Source of the DNA: Dastarcus helophoroides
Taxonomy: Eukaryota; Arthropoda; Insecta; Coleoptera; Bothrideridae
Length of the DNA: 64,000 nt
Direction: 5' to 3'
Assembly: GCA_028583605.1 (NCBI GenBank)
Contig: CM053329.1
Location: 4,898,001 to 4,962,000 of the forward strand
The translations under genes and the position numbers were made by a program. Under the pieces are notes generated by a model that was not told the DNA's origin, made no database searches, and was given only the letters and a program-made list of their open reading frames with translations. Each line of letters starts with the position of its first letter. The first letter of the stretch is position 1. Shown here piece by piece: positions 25,961-37,400 of the stretch.

Positions 25961-26978
25961 TCTAATAATTATCATATCATTTTTGTCTATTATCATAACG
26001 ATCACAATAAAGCATGTCTGGATAGTCTATTTCTCAGGTACTCCCATGATGTTATCTATTCTTCCATTGTTCACTTTAAATGTTGACATACAATTGCCCT
26101 TCTTCATCTTTCTGCATTAAGAAGCAGGCATTTGAAATTTGGAAGCTATCTTTTGCAACAGAAATTTGAGAAATTTTTATGTTCGTTTGTGTTTTTCTTT
26201 TCAGAATTTCAATTTTGTCTCAAAATTTCTAGTTTAAGCTCAATATTTTTTTCTTTCGTTTGGATTTTCCGAAATTTTTACTAATTTAAAGTTGCAATTC
26301 TTATTTTTTTCCTACAATTGCAATTTTGAACCCAAAGTCTATATTTATGAAAAATACGGTTTCACATCAAAATGTTTGTTATACATTTATTATTTCGAGG
26401 TTTTTTTTTAACAAAATCTAGTTTCACGATTGGACGGTGCCAAAGAACTATTACTACTACTACTAAAAGTGTTTAATTTTAGTAGTAGTTCGGCCTATCC
26501 AATTTTGAAAGACGTATCCTATTTACTGATCTAGCCGTGAAAGCTTTCCCAACTAAAATCTACTTTCAACCAGAAATTTAGAATCAACTTTTAACTAGAA
26601 ATTCTAGATCAGGCATGGATAAATGCGACCCTTTATGAAATAGAAATCAGCTCTTATTAAAAATTTAAATTTAATTATTTGAGAACTCTTTTTAAAACCC
26701 CTGTTAATAGTTTAAAATAAAAATTAAAAAAGAAATGCTTAAGTGTATAAAATATCTCGAAATAATGAACTTACACTTATGATATTAAAATACTGGAAAC
26801 TGGAAATAAAATTTCCAGATTAAAATTACGAGATTGTTTCTCGTAAATGTACTTTTGAAAAATCATCGAAACGTATTTAAAACGATAATATAAAATCGAA
26901 ATATGAAAAAAATTAACTTTTGAGAAAAGAATCGAGATATTGGGGAAAAATTCGACATTTCTATTAAAACATATTAAG

Positions 26979-27308
26979 ATGCGTTTACACTGCAGTTTAT
27001 TCTGTACATTTCTCTCTGACACAAAACATATTAAGTGTCAACTATACTGAGAGAGGCTCTCCGAGACTCTCAGCCACTCTCTCGAGATATTTACTAAAAC
27101 GCGTTTATCAAAATGGCGGCTGACGCACAGCCTCTCCGCGCCGCGCCAACTTGAACATTACTCAAAATTGACCTACTAATAGATTGCAATAATAAAATCG
27201 CTGTTGGATTAGTTTGTATTTTTCACCTCTATAGCGATTTCCTCGACGGACTGTGCTATGTGTAAATAAGTCTCGAATACGGAATAAAGTGTCTAATGTA
27301 AACGCACC
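26979..27308. mobile_element. MITE with GCGTTTACACT-type ends
   Basis: Inverted ends GATGCGTTTACACTGCAG and, on the other strand, GGTGCGTTTACATTAGACAC bound 330 bp. The flanks match the 150-bp element at 13630-13780. The extra central 150 bp (CTCTCTCGAGATATTTAC through CCTCTCCGCGCCGCGCC) is not in that copy. A further tail-like piece (GGAATAAAGTGTCTAGTGTAAAC) lies at 27409-27432. Confidence 0.65.
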
Positions 27309-27498
27309 GTTAATACGTTTTAAGAGAAATGTTGAGATAAAATATATAGAACATTTCGTATCGAGCAATTTATCTCAGCTGTATAAATATGCCTCAAATA
27401 GAAATGTATGGAATAAAGTGTCTAGTGTAAACGGACTGTTAGAAATTAATCGAAGTTTTATGAATAGTGGAATTTCTAGGAAAAAAAACTGCACAGTT

Positions 27499-28422
27499 AG
27501 GGTGCGTTTAGATTAGATACTTATTTCATGATAGAAATCTCAGGTATCTCAGACTAAATTTCTTCGCCCGTTTACACCAGTACCAATTTTCTACCAAGGA
27601 AATCTCAATGTTGCAGGATATTTAGAATTCTTGCAGAAAGATCCGATTCCTGATTTAGCTATTTTGTTTTCTGATACGGTCGAAGCTGATATCCCAAATA
27701 GAAACATCTGGTTTCAACAAGACGGTACCCCTCCTCATTTGGCAAGACCCGTCCGTGAGTATATGTACGATGTATGTCCAGGCAGATGGATTGGTAGAAA
27801 AAGAACTTTTGAATTGCCATCCAGGTCTCCGGACTTAACACCTATGGACTATTTTTTATAGGTGTATTTGAAGAGCAAATTTTTAAGACCAAACCTGCAA
27901 ATATTAAGGAGTTGAAAGGACGCATAAGATAAGAAGGTAGACTAATTTTCCCCGAAGTAATTAGAAATGTTCAAAACAAGTTCCAGTTCCGTTTAGGGTA
28001 GTGTCCGTTGGTAAATGGACAGTACTCTGAACATTTATTGAAAAAAGATTATTGAGTTGAATCAGATTCCTTGATTTTCAAATTAGTTAATATTTGTTAA
28101 ATATTTTGTAAATAACAAGAAATACAAAATTGAAATTTAATACGCATGTGTAACTTCATATACCCTTTAAGAATAGTCAAGAAAAAAATAGAGTTGCAAT
28201 TTAAAAAAATTGTCGCTGACTTCTATTCTAAATTTAGGACATGTATAACATTTTCCTACATTGAAAGGAGCGCAAATTAAAATAATAATCGATGTGTCCA
28301 AGCATAGTTCCGAAAAAAAACTGTCTTTGATTTACTGAATTTCTTCCAAGTTATAGACTAGCAGTGTACTATTATGACAGAGAGTAATATACGGAATAAA
28401 ATGTCCAATCTAAACACACCCT
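27499..28422. mobile_element. Decayed Tc1/mariner-type element (DD41D-like)
   Basis: Imperfect inverted ends AGGGTGCGTTTAGATTAGATA and, on the other strand, AAGGGTGTGTTTAGATTGGACA bound about 0.92 kb containing the C-terminal half of a transposase. The ends share the GTGCGTTTA word with the neighbouring MITEs, which may derive from this or a related element. Confidence 0.65.
27589..27990 (+). pseudogene. DD41D-like mariner transposase, C-terminal part
   Basis: Reads FYQGNLNVAGYLEFLQ, then IWFQQDGTPPHLARPVREYM, GRWIGRK and SRSPDLTPMDYFL. The two visible catalytic Asp (in QQDG and PMDYF) are 41 residues apart, as in rosa-type (DD41D) elements. A stop follows PMDYFL, but YLKSKFLRP and further family-like residues continue in the same frame with more stops. 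The first catalytic Asp and the DNA-binding part are missing. Confidence 0.75.
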
Positions 28423-28429
28423 TATAGAG

Positions 28430-29770
28430 TAAATATTATAAAGAAGGCGACATTTTCCGAAAAACCATTAAAAAATCATCAAAATATCAATGTAAGCTAA
28501 TTTTTCTGCACAAGTCAAAAATCTCAGATAGATTTTATTCAAACATGTATCAAAATTAACATACTTAAACGCAAGTCGAAATTTGTAGAAAAACGAACGA
28601 AATTTCTATTAGGTAACAATATTTTTTAGGGGAAAAGCTAATAAATATGTCTATTAGAAAAAATTTGGAGAATAAGCGAAGCTTTGTGGAAAGTGGAATC
28701 TCGAGAAAAATAACTTCAAAGTTCTAGGAAAAAATATTGTAAGGAAAAGCAACATTTCGTGAAAAACAATTTTGAGAAAAAAGAAAAAGTCAAAATCTTA
28801 TTGGAAATAATTTTTTCGGAATAAGCGGAAATTTTTAGTAAATTATTATTAAAATCTGAATCAAAACTTATATATTTAAACGCAAGCAGAGTTTTGGTGA
28901 AAAAGAATCGAAACTTCGAAATTTTGAGTTTTTTCTTAAAATGTTTCTTCCCACATAAAAAATCGGCTACAGAATTTTAATTTCTTTTAACGAAATTCGA
29001 CCAAGTTCACTATCTTTTGACTTCCTGATAATTTTGTTTGTTGTGAAAAATTTATATACGTTTTTTTTAGGAAATTGCATTATTCTCGAGTTTTTTCTGC
29101 ATAATGTAATTTTCCGTGAAAACTGGATTCTATTTGAAAAATTATCATTTTATTTTAAAATTTTTAACCGGTGCATTGAAATTTGAACTTTTTTTCTGAA
29201 AATTTCGTCATTTCTTGAGACATTTCAACTTTACTGAAAACAATTTTTTATCAAAATTATTATTATGATCATTTTTTAAGTTCTGACATTCGCAAATAAA
29301 ACTTTTCTCTGAAAGACCTTTCTTAAGAAAATTCTTACCATTTTTTTTTAGAAATTTCAGCCAGATTTTTCTGCAGATTTCAATGTTTCAGTAAATGTTC
29401 TTTTTCTCTCAATCAATTTTACGAGCTTTCGCAATCTTCTATGTTGTAGAAAATTTGAGTAGTTTTCTAAATTTAGTCCTTTTAATTAAAGGCATTTTTT
29501 GCAGCAAACTCGAGTTTCCTCTCAACAATTCAATTTTTATGAAATCTTGACTGTTTTGCACAATTACGATTTTGTTCTAATTTTAATTTTTTCCAGCTCT
29601 TTATCTAGTTTTTCACCTTGCATTGAATTTTCGAATTTTTTTTAAATTTCGATATTTTTTTAATAAAAATATTAGTCTTAATAATAGTCTTAAGTTTATT
29701 TAATTTGTGATATATTTGGCGGGTTGAACTTTTCCCTGAAACACCTCTCTTTTTTTTTGGCGCAGCGAAC
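28430..29770. repeat. A-rich then T-rich degenerate CGAAATTT filler
   Basis: About 28.43-28.92 kb is A-rich and about 28.96-29.76 kb T-rich on the plus strand, both built from variants of the CGAAATTT word. No gene. Confidence 0.45.
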
Positions 29771-29852
29771 TGGTCCTTGGTTATCTTCAAGAACTGAAAT
29801 ACAAATCTTGTTCTCTGAAACCAATAAAGATTAGAAAACACAACAACGGTTG

Positions 29853-29893
29853 CTCTAACGCGTTTCGGTAGCCAAGCTATCATCTTCAGAGAG
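29853..29893 (-). ncRNA. Hammerhead-ribozyme-like motif, copy A left
   Basis: Minus strand: CTCT, CTGAAGA, T, GATAGC-TTG-GCTACC (one mismatch), GAAA, CGCG, TT, AGAG. Stem I CTCT/AGAG is fully paired and both catalytic-core blocks are intact. Confidence 0.5.
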
Positions 29894-29927
29894 ATACCTC
29901 AGTATCTTCAGTGAGATACTGAGGTAT

Positions 29928-29968
29928 CTCTCTGAAGATGATAGCTTGGCAATCGAAACGCGTTAGAG
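29928..29968 (+). ncRNA. Hammerhead-ribozyme-like motif, copy A right
   Basis: Stem I CTCT (29928-29931) pairs with AGAG (29965-29968). Core CTGAAGA is at 29932-29938, stem II 29940-29945 / 29949-29954 (one mismatch), GAAA 29955-29958, palindromic ACGCGT around 29958-29963. Cleavage would be expected after 29964. Deviations from the textbook motif: one extra U at 29939 and a stem III so short that a dimer would be needed. Confidence 0.5.
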
Positions 29969-30035
29969 CAACCTTTGTTGTGTTTTCTAATCTTTCTTGG
30001 TTTCAGGGGACAAGATTTGTATTTCAACACCTCTC

Positions 30036-30649
30036 TTATAAAAATTCTCATTTTTCTTTTGAAATTTCAGCTTTTATAGAAATTACTAAGTCTTCTGATA
30101 TCTTTGCTTTCAATAAATTTTCATTTTCGTTGTTTCTGTCGTTTTTAAAAGAAGTCCGACTTTTTCTTATAAAAACTTATTTAGCTCTTCTTGATACTAA
30201 AATTGAGTTTTTAATTTTTGCAGGGTCTTGACTTTAAACAATACATTTCTGGAAATGTTCAGGTTCTGCACTAATATATTTGATAAAAACAAGCTATAAA
30301 ATTTCAACTATTTTCGTGAAAATTTTGCTTCTATTTAAAGCAAAATATATAGGATATTTGATTTTTATCGAAATTTTAACGTCTTTCCCAGGCTTTATTT
30401 TCTAGAAAAATATGTAAAAATTTAAAAAAGTTTTTGTAAAAATATACTTTTCTAAAAATCTTGTTAGAAACTATGTTCCTTAATTTTTGTAGGGAGTTCG
30501 AATGTTTTTTAAAATTATAGTTTTTGATTTTTTTAATGTAGTAAATTTGAAATTTTTTCACAAAATTTCTATAGCATAACATCAACTAAATTATAATATA
30601 CTAAATGTGCAATCCAAAATTAATATGTTGGTGAGTTCGTATTTTTATT
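30036..30649. other. Intergenic, T-rich filler
   Basis: T-rich sequence of the CGAAATTT type, no gene recognised. Confidence 0.4.
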
Positions 30650-30720
30650 TAAAAAAATCAGCCAAGGGTGAGTCTGGTTCGCACAATTAGGGTTCTGCAC
30701 CAATTACTAGAGTGAACAGT

Positions 30721-31593
30721 CTAGACCATATAAATAGAATACAACCTAGGCTACAGTTTGCAATTCTCTAATGGTAAGTGTGTATAGTAGATTATAGGTA
30801 GCCGAACTACCAACAGTCGAGCCCCAAACGCTTAGCTAACTGGTTAGGAAAGCCCTAGAAGGCTAGGTTTTCCTGTATTAGAATGTAGTCTTCCGGCCAC
30901 AGATTATAGAAAGAGGATAATGCACGATCGCAGAAAACGATGACAAAAAAGCGTCTAGATAGTAGATAGTACGTTCTCGTGATATCAGGAGTGATGAAAT
31001 TCTACTACCAATGAGGAACTATGAAGTAGCTGTTAAGAAATATCAAAACCGGCCGATTTTGTTTAATTTTAATGTGAATTATTAGTGTATTCATTCACAT
31101 TTTTTGTAGTCTCTGAACAGAATAACTGAGCTGCACTTGCTATTATATTTTGTGCCGTTGATTGATCAATGCTTGCGCGGCCATTCATAACCATTGACAT
31201 ATGATGTTTTAGGGGAGAGAAAGAAAAGCAATAGTCGGAACTCCTCCAGGTTCTAGACGCATTTTGATCAAATTTTTATACATGGCCAACATAGGGCGTG
31301 CATTATCCTTATTCTATAATCCGTGCTTCTGGCTCAACGGTTGGTGGTTCGACTATACCTATGATCTTCTATACACGCTTACAGGAGTGCATACATATAT
31401 TTAATACTTCTATATTACCAGCTCCCTATTCTCTTAGTAAGCAACATCTGTCTGTACAGTAAAGAATAAAGCTAGGCACGTCTACGAAGATTGCGAATCT
31501 CACGCTGGTGTCACTTGCACATTTGGAACCGAGCCTGCGCACTGGGCATCATTTCCATAGAGAGGCCGAGTCGAATTGGAGAGAGAGAGGGAA

Positions 31594-31634
<41 letters not shown>

Positions 31635-31943
31635 AAGAGAGAGAGAGAGAGAGATGATGAAGACATGTAAAACGTGAAGCTGGCAATGTAAAAGTATTAA
31701 ATATATGGCATACGGCACTTGGTGGAGCTGCACAGTTTCTCTATGGACAAATAGGTGGTGCTACTTGGGAGTTTCAGGGAGGATATCCGATGATTTTAAA
31801 ATACTTACTTGCCAGAACATTTGTCAGTTTTCAGGTTGAAAGGTTGAATATACCAAATGGAGGAGATCTAATAACATCGAAACCGGTTTTTGGTTTCCGA
31901 ATTCTGAGTCTAATAATTATTCCAAATTATTGGTTTGTACATT
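30721..31943. mobile_element. Nested foldback-type insertion
   Basis: Inserted into the outer element. The segment 30769-30930 (AAGTGTGTATAGTAGATTATA ... CAGATTATAGAAAGAGGATA) recurs inverted at about 31285-31385 (TATCCTTATTCTATAATCC ... TCTATACACGCTT). Flanking AGAGTGAACAGT and AGAGTGAATAGATCAGT may be a diverged target duplication. No coding region; contains the GA microsatellite. Confidence 0.65.
31579..31654. repeat. (GA)n microsatellite
   Basis: About 76 bp of GA with a few GGGAAA interruptions. The Ser/Leu run in the minus-strand open frame here is a by-product. Confidence 0.97.
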
Positions 31944-33224
31944 AGAGTGAATAGATCAGTCAAATTAAATCATTATTACTTATATATTATTTAAAATATT
32001 ATCCACATTTTTTTGAGCTGTCCTTCTTCAAATACACACTTTTTACTACAAATCAGTAGCAAAATTTATGAAACTGGTGGAGCTGTCTTTGATAACGTCT
32101 CGGGTAAAATGAATTCACTCGCAATGACTCGATGACTAACAAAAACAACCGCAATTACTCGTTGCGTGCGATTTAATAAACGTGTGCTAACTCCGAAAAT
32201 ATTCATCTAAATGAAATAATCCGAAAAACAAATTTAACCTGCATTATATCCCTTGGATAAATCAAGTTTCTTATAAAAAATGCTATATAGGTCAAAAAGC
32301 TTTGGAATGTTTTCATGAAAAATTTTTTTCTCTACAACTATTATGATATCGAAAGAACCTGTACGTTTCCGACAATTTATAACCCAATGTCTTCTAAACC
32401 TATTAAAATCTCAATTTTATCTTTAGAAACCTAGAAGGACAGGGGGAACGCTCATTTCTTACACATTTTGAGTTGTATCTACCATTGGACGGAAAATTAT
32501 TTAAAAAAATTATTTTGGAATCCTTAATGGTACTTTTTTCAAATGATAACTCACAAGATATATTAGCTAAAACTTAAACTTAAAACCTATTTTAATTTAA
32601 AATATTTTCTTTTTCTAATTGTTGGCTGGCAGTATTTACATCTGAAAAATTTCAAATTCCTCGTTACAGTTTTCGAGGAAAACCTCTTTGTGACAGTCCG
32701 ACGAATGGACACGATAGGGAGACTATAAGGATTCCGTTTTTCCTTTTAAGGTACGGAACCCTAAAAATAAATAAAATCAAAATAAGTAGCATGTTTAAAT
32801 TCTCCTTCAAGGAGTGTTCCAATAATATCTATGGGATATCTCGCGCTACGGGCGAGCTACACCTTTCACTCATTAGAAATTTGAAAGAACTTGGCATAAA
32901 CTCTAATATCTATATAGAAATGCAGAAAATTGTCCTGTTGGAAACATGTGCTTCTGTAAGAAATGTACTAAATGAACAAGACGTGTAAAATTATCTGTAG
33001 GAAACTAAAAGCATCAAAAATCAAATTCCAAAATACTTATCATACCTTCTGTACTCTGGTACTGGAATGGAAAATTACTCCAAGGACATATCTTGTGAAC
33101 AAGAAAATAATAATGATAAAAACAATATTATTGATAACGTTTTTAAGAAAAGTGCAAAAGAAGAAATTTAGTTTTTTAGCTTTTCTTTAATAACTCAAAA
33201 AGTATTTTTCATTTTGGACCCTCA

Positions 33225-33630
33225 TTGGTCGGAAACTAACATTATTAATTTTATTTAACATTTCTGCTACCCAGTTTGAAAATATTTAAATTATTAATAA
33301 TAAAGTTGACAATATTCTGAAAGATTTTTTTAAATATCATTTCGTGATGCCTAAATTCTTAAAACCTCACCTCATAAGAGCTGAAAAAAATAGGTTAGTT
33401 TATTTTGCACAGGTTTTTTTAGGTTTATTTTCATTATTTATAGTCTCATAATTTATTTAATAAATTTGCATACCCAATTTTGGTCTTCTATATTTTAGCC
33501 TCATGAGGTAACGTAGTCATATTTCAAAAAATATTTCAGGATATTGTTAACTTCATTACTAAAAATTTTAATATTTCCAAACTGGCTTGCAAAAATGTTA
33601 AATAAAATTAATAATTCAAAAATTATTAAT
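33225..33630. repeat. Inverted-repeat element, arms about 150 bp
   Basis: ATTATTAATTTTATTTAACATTTCTGC...CCAGTTTGAAAATATT (33243-33290) is repeated inverted at 33570-33620. Further in, GTTGACAATATTCTGAAAGATTTTTT and ACCTCACCTCAT also have inverted partners (33500-33550). Probably a small foldback MITE; ends not defined. Confidence 0.65.
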
Positions 33631-34032
33631 TTTACTTAATAGTTCTGTTTTGCATATTTTTCAGCATCAAAATACATAAGTTTCCAAAAGCAATTTTAGA
33701 TAAATGCTTAGAAAAATACAAAATATTTCCTAAGCATACGGTAGAAATTGATAAAGGAAATCAATAAATTTCATTACGTGATAAACGTTCTACTGTCAAT
33801 CTTTTATTTTAAAGCAATATATTACAAATAGATATGATTTATTACATAATTAGGTAACTAATTAAATATCTATTTAACTTAACTATTCACAAAACTGTAG
33901 TTAAATAATAAAAAATTGCTGGAAAATTAAAGGCGCTCGCAATCGATCATTATTTAGCATAAGCGCACAAACGAGAATTAAAGCAATTATTTTAAATAAA
34001 AATAAATAGTGATGGAATCAGAATTCAACAAT

Positions 34033-34038
34033 TTTATT
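34033..34038 (-). terminator. Candidate poly(A) signal of the fibrillin gene
   Basis: AATAAA on the minus strand, about 200 bases past the fibrillin stop codon. AT-rich context makes chance occurrence possible. Confidence 0.4.
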
Positions 34039-34237
34039 CGTTTCGTCCTGTAATACTTTTAACTAACAGAATTAAAAATTTTCACATGAACACTTTTATG
34101 TGGGCAGTTAAAACGTTTCAAATTTCCAATTTAGAGAGAACACAATTTGGCAGTGTTGAAAATTTGTCTAATAATTTATATCCTTTGTAAGGCACCGGTA
34201 CAATTCATTTATAATTATTTAAATAATCTAACCTAAG

Positions 34238-34465
34238 CTATTTCGTTACTATTATTCTCAACTTTAGCGTTAGCGGTTTCGTGTAATTATCCTTTTTGTA
34301 GTCTTCGAGAATTTGTTCTTTAGATGGTCGCCCATGAATGACCAAATCAAATGTGCCTGGTGACTTTAACCTTCTTTTAAAGTGCAAAGACCACACGCCA
34401 TGTTTTTGGGTCAGATCGAACTTATTCTCTTCGTTTCCACTCACGATATAGTACTCCATGTTTAT
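34238..34465 (-). CDS. FBN: Fibrillin E37: C-terminal domain and stop
   Basis: [40 protein letters not shown], then [10 protein letters not shown] and TAG (34238-34240). Matches the YLIESGNEDG-type C-terminal (asprosin-region) domain of vertebrate fibrillins. Confidence 0.92.
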   Translation of the reverse strand: MNMEYYIVSGNEENKFDLTQKHGVWSLHFKRRLKSPGTFDLVIHGRPSKEQILEDYKKDNYTKPLTLKLRIIVTK

Positions 34466-37400
34466 CTAAAGAAAACAAATCTTAAAATAATGACCTTGAT
34501 CTATTAGTTTCTATTAACCTTAAAGCCATATATTTGAAAGAAATTAGATATGGAAAATTTCTTTTATTTCTCCTTCGTTTTTAATTTAAACTCCAATTTT
34601 TATTTTACTTTTATGAAGTGTTTATTAACTTTATCAATGTATTATTTAGCAATTGGCTTCCCAGCAATGCTTATCTCAATTAATTACAAAAAAATCAGTT
34701 TTTTTGACTTTCTCAATATAAATAAACTCCCAAAATGGGACTTTTTTTACCTTGACTGAGGGCTGAAGCTTAATTATTCTTGTTCTGTGTTTTGTTTGGT
34801 CCAAAGTTATTCTAATCTCCAATTCTTCTCCATGGTGGTGACGTCTAATTCGACGAGATCTAACGGGAGATTTTTTTAAAAATACGTTCATTGCTTCATT
34901 ATACTTGATTCTCCTCTTTCTCGTTTTAAGTTGCTTCGAATTTCTCCTATGTCGGCCATTGATCTTAAAGTTAATATGTAGCATTAATTTGAAGATATTC
35001 ACTAAATTACTATTAGGTAAAAAATCTTCTATTGTACTGGACAGGTAAGAATATTTAGTTGCAACCAACAATTTGTGATTAGAAAAAATCGCTTTATCAC
35101 AGCTGATTCTAATCATTGTCCACAACAGAAATTAGCAAGTATACGTTTTTTAATCAACGGGCTTTTAAATGTTCCTTTAAGTAAATCCAGATATACAAAA
35201 GAATTAGCTTACATTAAAGATGTTGCGATTTTTAATGGTTTTCCCGTAGAAACACTAAACAACATGCTAAGAAAATGTAGATTTAATAAAATAATTTTAA
35301 TTGCTCTAAGCTTGACCAATCTAAAGATGGCACTCCTACAACCGTCGTGAAATTACCATTTCACCCGAATGTCACCAATAAAATTAACAAAGTTTAAAAA
35401 AAACATCGTAAAAGTAGAGTACACAGCCAATAACAGTCTCCGCAATAATTTGGGTAATGCTAAAGATAATTGGACAAGCTTGAGAATTCCGGAATTTACG
35501 AAATAAGCTGTAACAATTGTAATTTATCATATGGTGGACAGACCAAGAAATCCATTAAAACTAGATTTAAAGAACATATCGCTCATGTAAGATGCAATAG
35601 AGAACAAAAATCAAATGTCGCCCTACATATGATAAGTACAGGACACAAAATTAACATCGAAAATCTAAAATTATTAAGATCAGCCACAAATAACAAAGAA
35701 CTTGACGCATACGAAACAATTTACATCAGCCAGTGGCCAGTTATCCTTAACGGAGATAAAAGACCATTGGCGGCCTCCAGTTTATTAAAGGCTATTTGTG
35801 GGAGGTAAAAACTGCATGCACCAAATGTGTTAAACAATTAGAAATAGGAAAGAATAAGAAAGCAAAAGACCGCCAGTATCGATTTGAATCTCAATGCAGA
35901 TGACGTCGATGCATCTTTTGCTAAACTTTTTAGATTAGTACGCTTAAAAATGCCAGTTCTGCTGGCGAAATACGTATCGCGTAATTATTTATTTAAGTTT
36001 GAATTCAAAATATCTAACAATTCTTAAGTTTTCAAATTCTGCCATTCCTATTAAAATGACTAATTTTCAATCGAAATTTTGAAGAAAAATGTGGTACTAT
36101 CAAGGCTGAAATAAATATGTTAGGACTTTTTTTTAAATGGGTTTTCTTTAATTATTTAGTTTCTTCTTGAAATATAGCGCCTACATATTTGACATTTTTT
36201 TGAAGAAAAAGTTAAAAATTTCAATTGTCGTGTCGAAGTTTCACTTTTAATGCAGAAATTTAAACAACTCCAAATCTAAGATTTTTTCAAATAATTCAAG
36301 ATGAATGCCAACTGTATAGTTTTTCATCTTTTGAAATTTAAATTATTTGCTTTTCAGAAATTAGACTGTCCAGTATTGTAATTTTTAAGAAATTAAATCT
36401 ACCATTCGAAGTACTCGAAGTACATTTTAACATTAAAATTGAAATTTCAAAATTCAAGTCAAAATTTTCAGATTTAAATGTAAATTCGAGATAAGGAACG
36501 GAATGTTCAGATTAAAGTCGAAATTCTTAAAAAACATGTTCTCTTGACATTAGACTGAAAGATTTCTCATAAAAATTTAATTAAGGAAAAACACCTAATA
36601 ATTTCTAACTTTCGATTTAATTCCCTTGAGTTTAAAGTCGAGATTTTGGTGAAAATTATTATATATTTATTAATGTCGAGATTCCAAAGAATATGGGGAT
36701 TGAATTTAACATTTTGGTTAAAATCTCAAAAGAAAACAATATAGGAAAGTTAAAGTTCGATTTTTCCCAACATTTTTTATCCTAGAGTGAAAATTTTAAG
36801 TTAACATATTATTTAAAAAAAAAATTCCAGATTTTAAATTTTTAAAATTTTTTCATGGATCCTCACTGTAGTAAATACTTAAAAATTACCCTGCATGAGA
36901 AGCATCCTTCGGTTGTGATGAGCTTACTATTGTTCGTTATAGAATTTATGGAGTAGATTGGCACATCGCCGATATCTTCACCTATTCCACCTACTGGTGA
37001 AATCGAAGAGAAACAGTGCCCTTGCTCTATTCGTTGATATCCTCCCGGACAGCCACAAGAATAACCTGCTCCTATTTTTGTGCAACCATAACTGCAGGGT
37101 GCACTTGCACAACTAGCGCTCACCTAAATAAAACACTATTAAACGGTTTCTTCCCCTAATTTCATCCTCTTACTTGAATGCAAATATTGAGGTTTCCATC
37201 AAATTGGTATCCAGGGGGACAACCACACCTATAACTACCTGGAGTATTAAAGCAGGCACCAGCATCGCCACATGGATTAGTTAGACATTCGTTATCGTCT
37301 ACGCAAGTGTTGTAATAATAATGTTGTTTGTAGCCTGGCGCACAACCACATTTATATCCTCCAATTAGATTTTGACAACCTGTAGATAAATGGACTTGAG

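Larger units (their letters stand above)
29776..30028. repeat. Near-perfect palindromic repeat with two facing hammerhead-like motifs
   Basis: Two arms of about 115 bp run from TGGTTATCTTCAAGAACTGA to a centre built on GATACCTCAGTATC / GATACTGAGGTATC and back out to GGACAAGATTTGTATTTCA. RNA from either strand could fold on itself along its whole length. Shorter or diverged copies are at 18820-18978 and 19440-19620. Each arm contains one hammerhead-like motif. Confidence 0.85.
30650..32775 (+). mobile_element. DNA transposon with TTAGGGTTC ends, interrupted by a second element
   Basis: The left end reads AATTAGGGTTCTGCACC (about 30686) and the right end GGTACGGAACCCTAAAAA (about 32750), which are inverted repeats of each other. 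A second copy at 49583-50200 runs straight through the point where this copy is interrupted, so 30721-31943 is a later insertion. No transposase recognised. Confidence 0.7.

Noticed and set aside
31500..31733. Open frame with a long Ser-Leu run
   Set aside because: Produced by the GA microsatellite.
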